A stretch of DNA of 64,000 bases from Bathynomus jamesi (lineage: Eukaryota > Arthropoda > Malacostraca > Isopoda > Cirolanidae), in NCBI GenBank assembly GCA_023014485.1, contig JAJOZX010009068.1, forward strand, positions 119,044 to 183,043. Direction: 5' to 3'. The translations under genes were made by a program, and so were the position numbers. Numbering within the stretch: position 1 is the stretch's first letter; every line of letters begins with the position of its first letter. Positions 62,256 through 64,000 of this stretch are shown here, piece by piece. The notes beneath the pieces are model-generated. The model ran no database searches and was not told where the DNA came from. It was given only the letters and a program-made list of their open reading frames with translations.

Positions 62256-63272
62256 ATGGAAAGGCCGTCTGTGCACCACGAGACGACCCAGGCAATGCGG
62301 GGAGCAATGGTGACATTGCATGAATATGGTGTGCCAATAAGAGAAATATCAAGACGACTAGACGTTCATCGAAGCACTGTGGAACGGTGAATTCATCGGT
62401 ATGAAGCAGAAAACTCAATCGCTACTTTGCCGAGGTCTGGTCCTCCGCGTTCAACATCTCAAGAGGAAGATGCTGCGATTGTTAATCATGCCAGAGAGCA
62501 TCCGTTTGTTCCAGCGACGCATATTTACAGAGACCTGAACCTTCGTTGTAGCGCAAATACAGTGAACAACAGACTTCACGAGGCAGGGTATTTTTCTCGC
62601 CGTCCAGCTATAAAACCTGCATTGACGACTGAGCATAAAGAGGCGCGGATGGGATTTGCCTTGAAATACTTGCCGCAGGAGGAAGAATTCTGGAGAAAAG
62701 TTGTGTACTGTGACGAAAAAACATTTTCAACAGATAGTCATGGTTCCCTGCATTGTTGGAGGCAGCGCGGAAAACGCTATGAAGAAGGAAATGTTTTCCC
62801 GCAAACGTAGTGGTCACATCAATCTCGGTGTGTCGGGCGGGATGTCTGGCCATGGTGTCGGAGAATTGACTCAAGTAGATGGACGCTTTACTGGACAGCA
62901 ATATTGCCAGATACTGGAAGAGGTGCTGCTACCAGTGTTCGTGCGTATCTGGTTCCAGCACCGGAACCATTTTACTTAATGGAAGATAACAGTCCCATTC
63001 ATAGGAGTAACGTTGTAAGAGCGTGGCACGAAGATCACCCAGAGATTATTAATCTAATTCTGCCACCACGTTCTCCTGATTTGAATCCGATTGAAAACCT
63101 TTGGGCAGTAATGATTAACGAATGGGAGCAACGCAATGAAAGAACATTTGAAGCACTTTTAGCTCACACGAGCTTACGCCGAACACCAAACATTCCCTAC
63201 AATCTAACCTCTTCTATGCCGCAACGATTGCAAGAAATTATTGATGCTGGAGGAAGCTATACGAAATACTGA
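62256..63272 (+). pseudogene. Tc1-type transposase, one stop and two frameshifts
   Basis: The start MERPSVHHETTQAMRGAMVT is at 62256. Helix-turn-helix one (VPIREISRRLDVHRSTVER) ends at a TGA where Trp is expected (62387). The second DNA-binding part (HIYRDLNLRCSANTVNNRLH) follows. Catalytic residues: Asp in VVYCDEKTF, Asp in YLMEDNSPIHRS, Glu in RSPDLNPIENLWAV, 34 residues after the second Asp as in Tc1 (DD34E). Frame changes lie near 62800 and 62925. The end is at TGA 63270. I could not find terminal repeats. All catalytic residues survive, so the decay is recent. Confidence 0.88.
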
Positions 63273-63279
63273 TGTTAAA

Positions 63280-64000
63280 GCCATGACGTAAATGTGTATC
63301 GAATATATATTTATGTTAATATAGAATTTTATTATATTTTTATGTTTGACATCTATAAAAGTATATATTGTGACCATAAAAGAACTTTACTTATCCTTAG
63401 TTAGAATCTTTTCTTGCAATGTCTACGCTCGTGGAGATGATAATATATGCATTGTTGAAACAAACTATGAGAAGGTAATAGTTTCAGGAAAAAAATAAAA
63501 ACTGGCAACATCGAGGTCATCACATGTTTATGGGAATTGTCATATGATATGCTACCAATAAACTCTTATATACTACTATATACAGTATACTATATTACGT
63601 AATAATTACGATGAACAAATCAAATGCAAATTTCTCTGATTCACGGCCCACCAGTCTTGCTTTAGACTAATGACTTTCATAAGATGGAATAGGTTTAACA
63701 TAGTTCGTTTAATAGGCTACCACTTAAAACAATGGCTAAACTATCTATTAGTGAGACGACCGTGACTTCCTCGAAATGCGAGCGCGTGAAAGGTTCACTG
63801 AGGAATTTGGTCATTAGATTCTTCACGTAGGATATATATCACAAACAACAATATTGACAACAATTCCCAACAATTACTTAATATCAATAATTGTATTTGA
63901 GCAAATAATTTAGACCTGCGTCAAAATAACTTAGGTATCATGCCATGATTTGGGATATTTGCCGAATTAGTCGTTCTCTATAGCTCTATTCTGCTTCTTA
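63280..64000. other. no gene seen
   Basis: AT-rich with no recognised feature to the end of the window. Confidence 0.4.

Noticed and set aside
62256..63272. Complete Tc1 transposon with defined ends
   Set aside because: I looked for inverted repeats within about 200 bp on each side and saw none convincing, so only the transposase is annotated.

Overview
This is animal nuclear DNA, almost certainly from an arthropod with a large, repeat-rich genome. The clues are AT-rich sequence with long (TA)n, (CA)n and (GA)n tracts, short TTAGG runs, spliced genes with GT/AG introns and TATA boxes, and a dense, nested set of eukaryotic transposable elements. A malacostracan crustacean is my best guess, but that rests only on the general look of the elements. 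There is no bacterial or phage DNA, no rRNA gene and no CRISPR array.

Layout. 0-8 kb: a LINE tail, a decayed mariner (about 467-1600), two sister mariner copies that share one internal deletion (2733-3637 and 6690-7596), several MITEs nested in one another (3659-4251, 3989-4189, 4420-5266, 4697-4899, 6160-6385) and two copies of a SINE with two tRNA-like heads. 8-16.2 kb: a Helitron (Rep plus Pif1-type helicase, broken by frameshifts) with a LINE inserted near its 3' end. 16.5-23.6 kb: two diverged members of a DDE transposon family that I cannot assign, each with TTAGGGT termini; the second sits inside an inverted pair of Penelope-like elements (PLEs). 24-34 kb: further deleted mariners and MITEs, a hAT MITE with a perfect 8-bp target duplication (30350-30560), a decayed gene of a widespread but unnamed element family (30950-32430), and a tail-to-tail PLE palindrome (32953-34220). 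34.6-40.3 kb: a longer second LINE copy with a degenerate 2A-like peptide, followed by a PLE that carries two insertions. 40.9-41.7 kb: the only convincing host gene, a small three-exon secreted Gly/Tyr-rich protein on the minus strand with TATA box, both introns and a poly(A) signal. 41968-59153: a complete 17.2-kb Polinton/Maverick with terminal inverted repeats of about 360 bp and near-matching 6-bp target duplications. 59.2-64 kb: tRNA-derived repeats, LINE tails and a Tc1-type transposase.

The Polinton has a compact minus-strand block, in transcription order: packaging ATPase, small basic protein, 246-aa protein, integrase with chromodomain, penton-like protein, basic minor protein, double jelly-roll major capsid protein and adenovirus-like protease. 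The plus strand carries a protein-primed DNA polymerase B broken by many frameshifts. A TATA box and short exons at 44.4-45.6 kb look like a spliced 5' part of the polymerase gene, in which case one intron of about 6 kb would contain the whole capsid block on the opposite strand. That exon pair is also duplicated in tandem without loss of frame.

Most element genes are broken, so the window is mainly a record of insertions. The best preserved genes are the Polinton capsid, protease and ATPase genes, the first DDE transposase (one frameshift) and the host gene.
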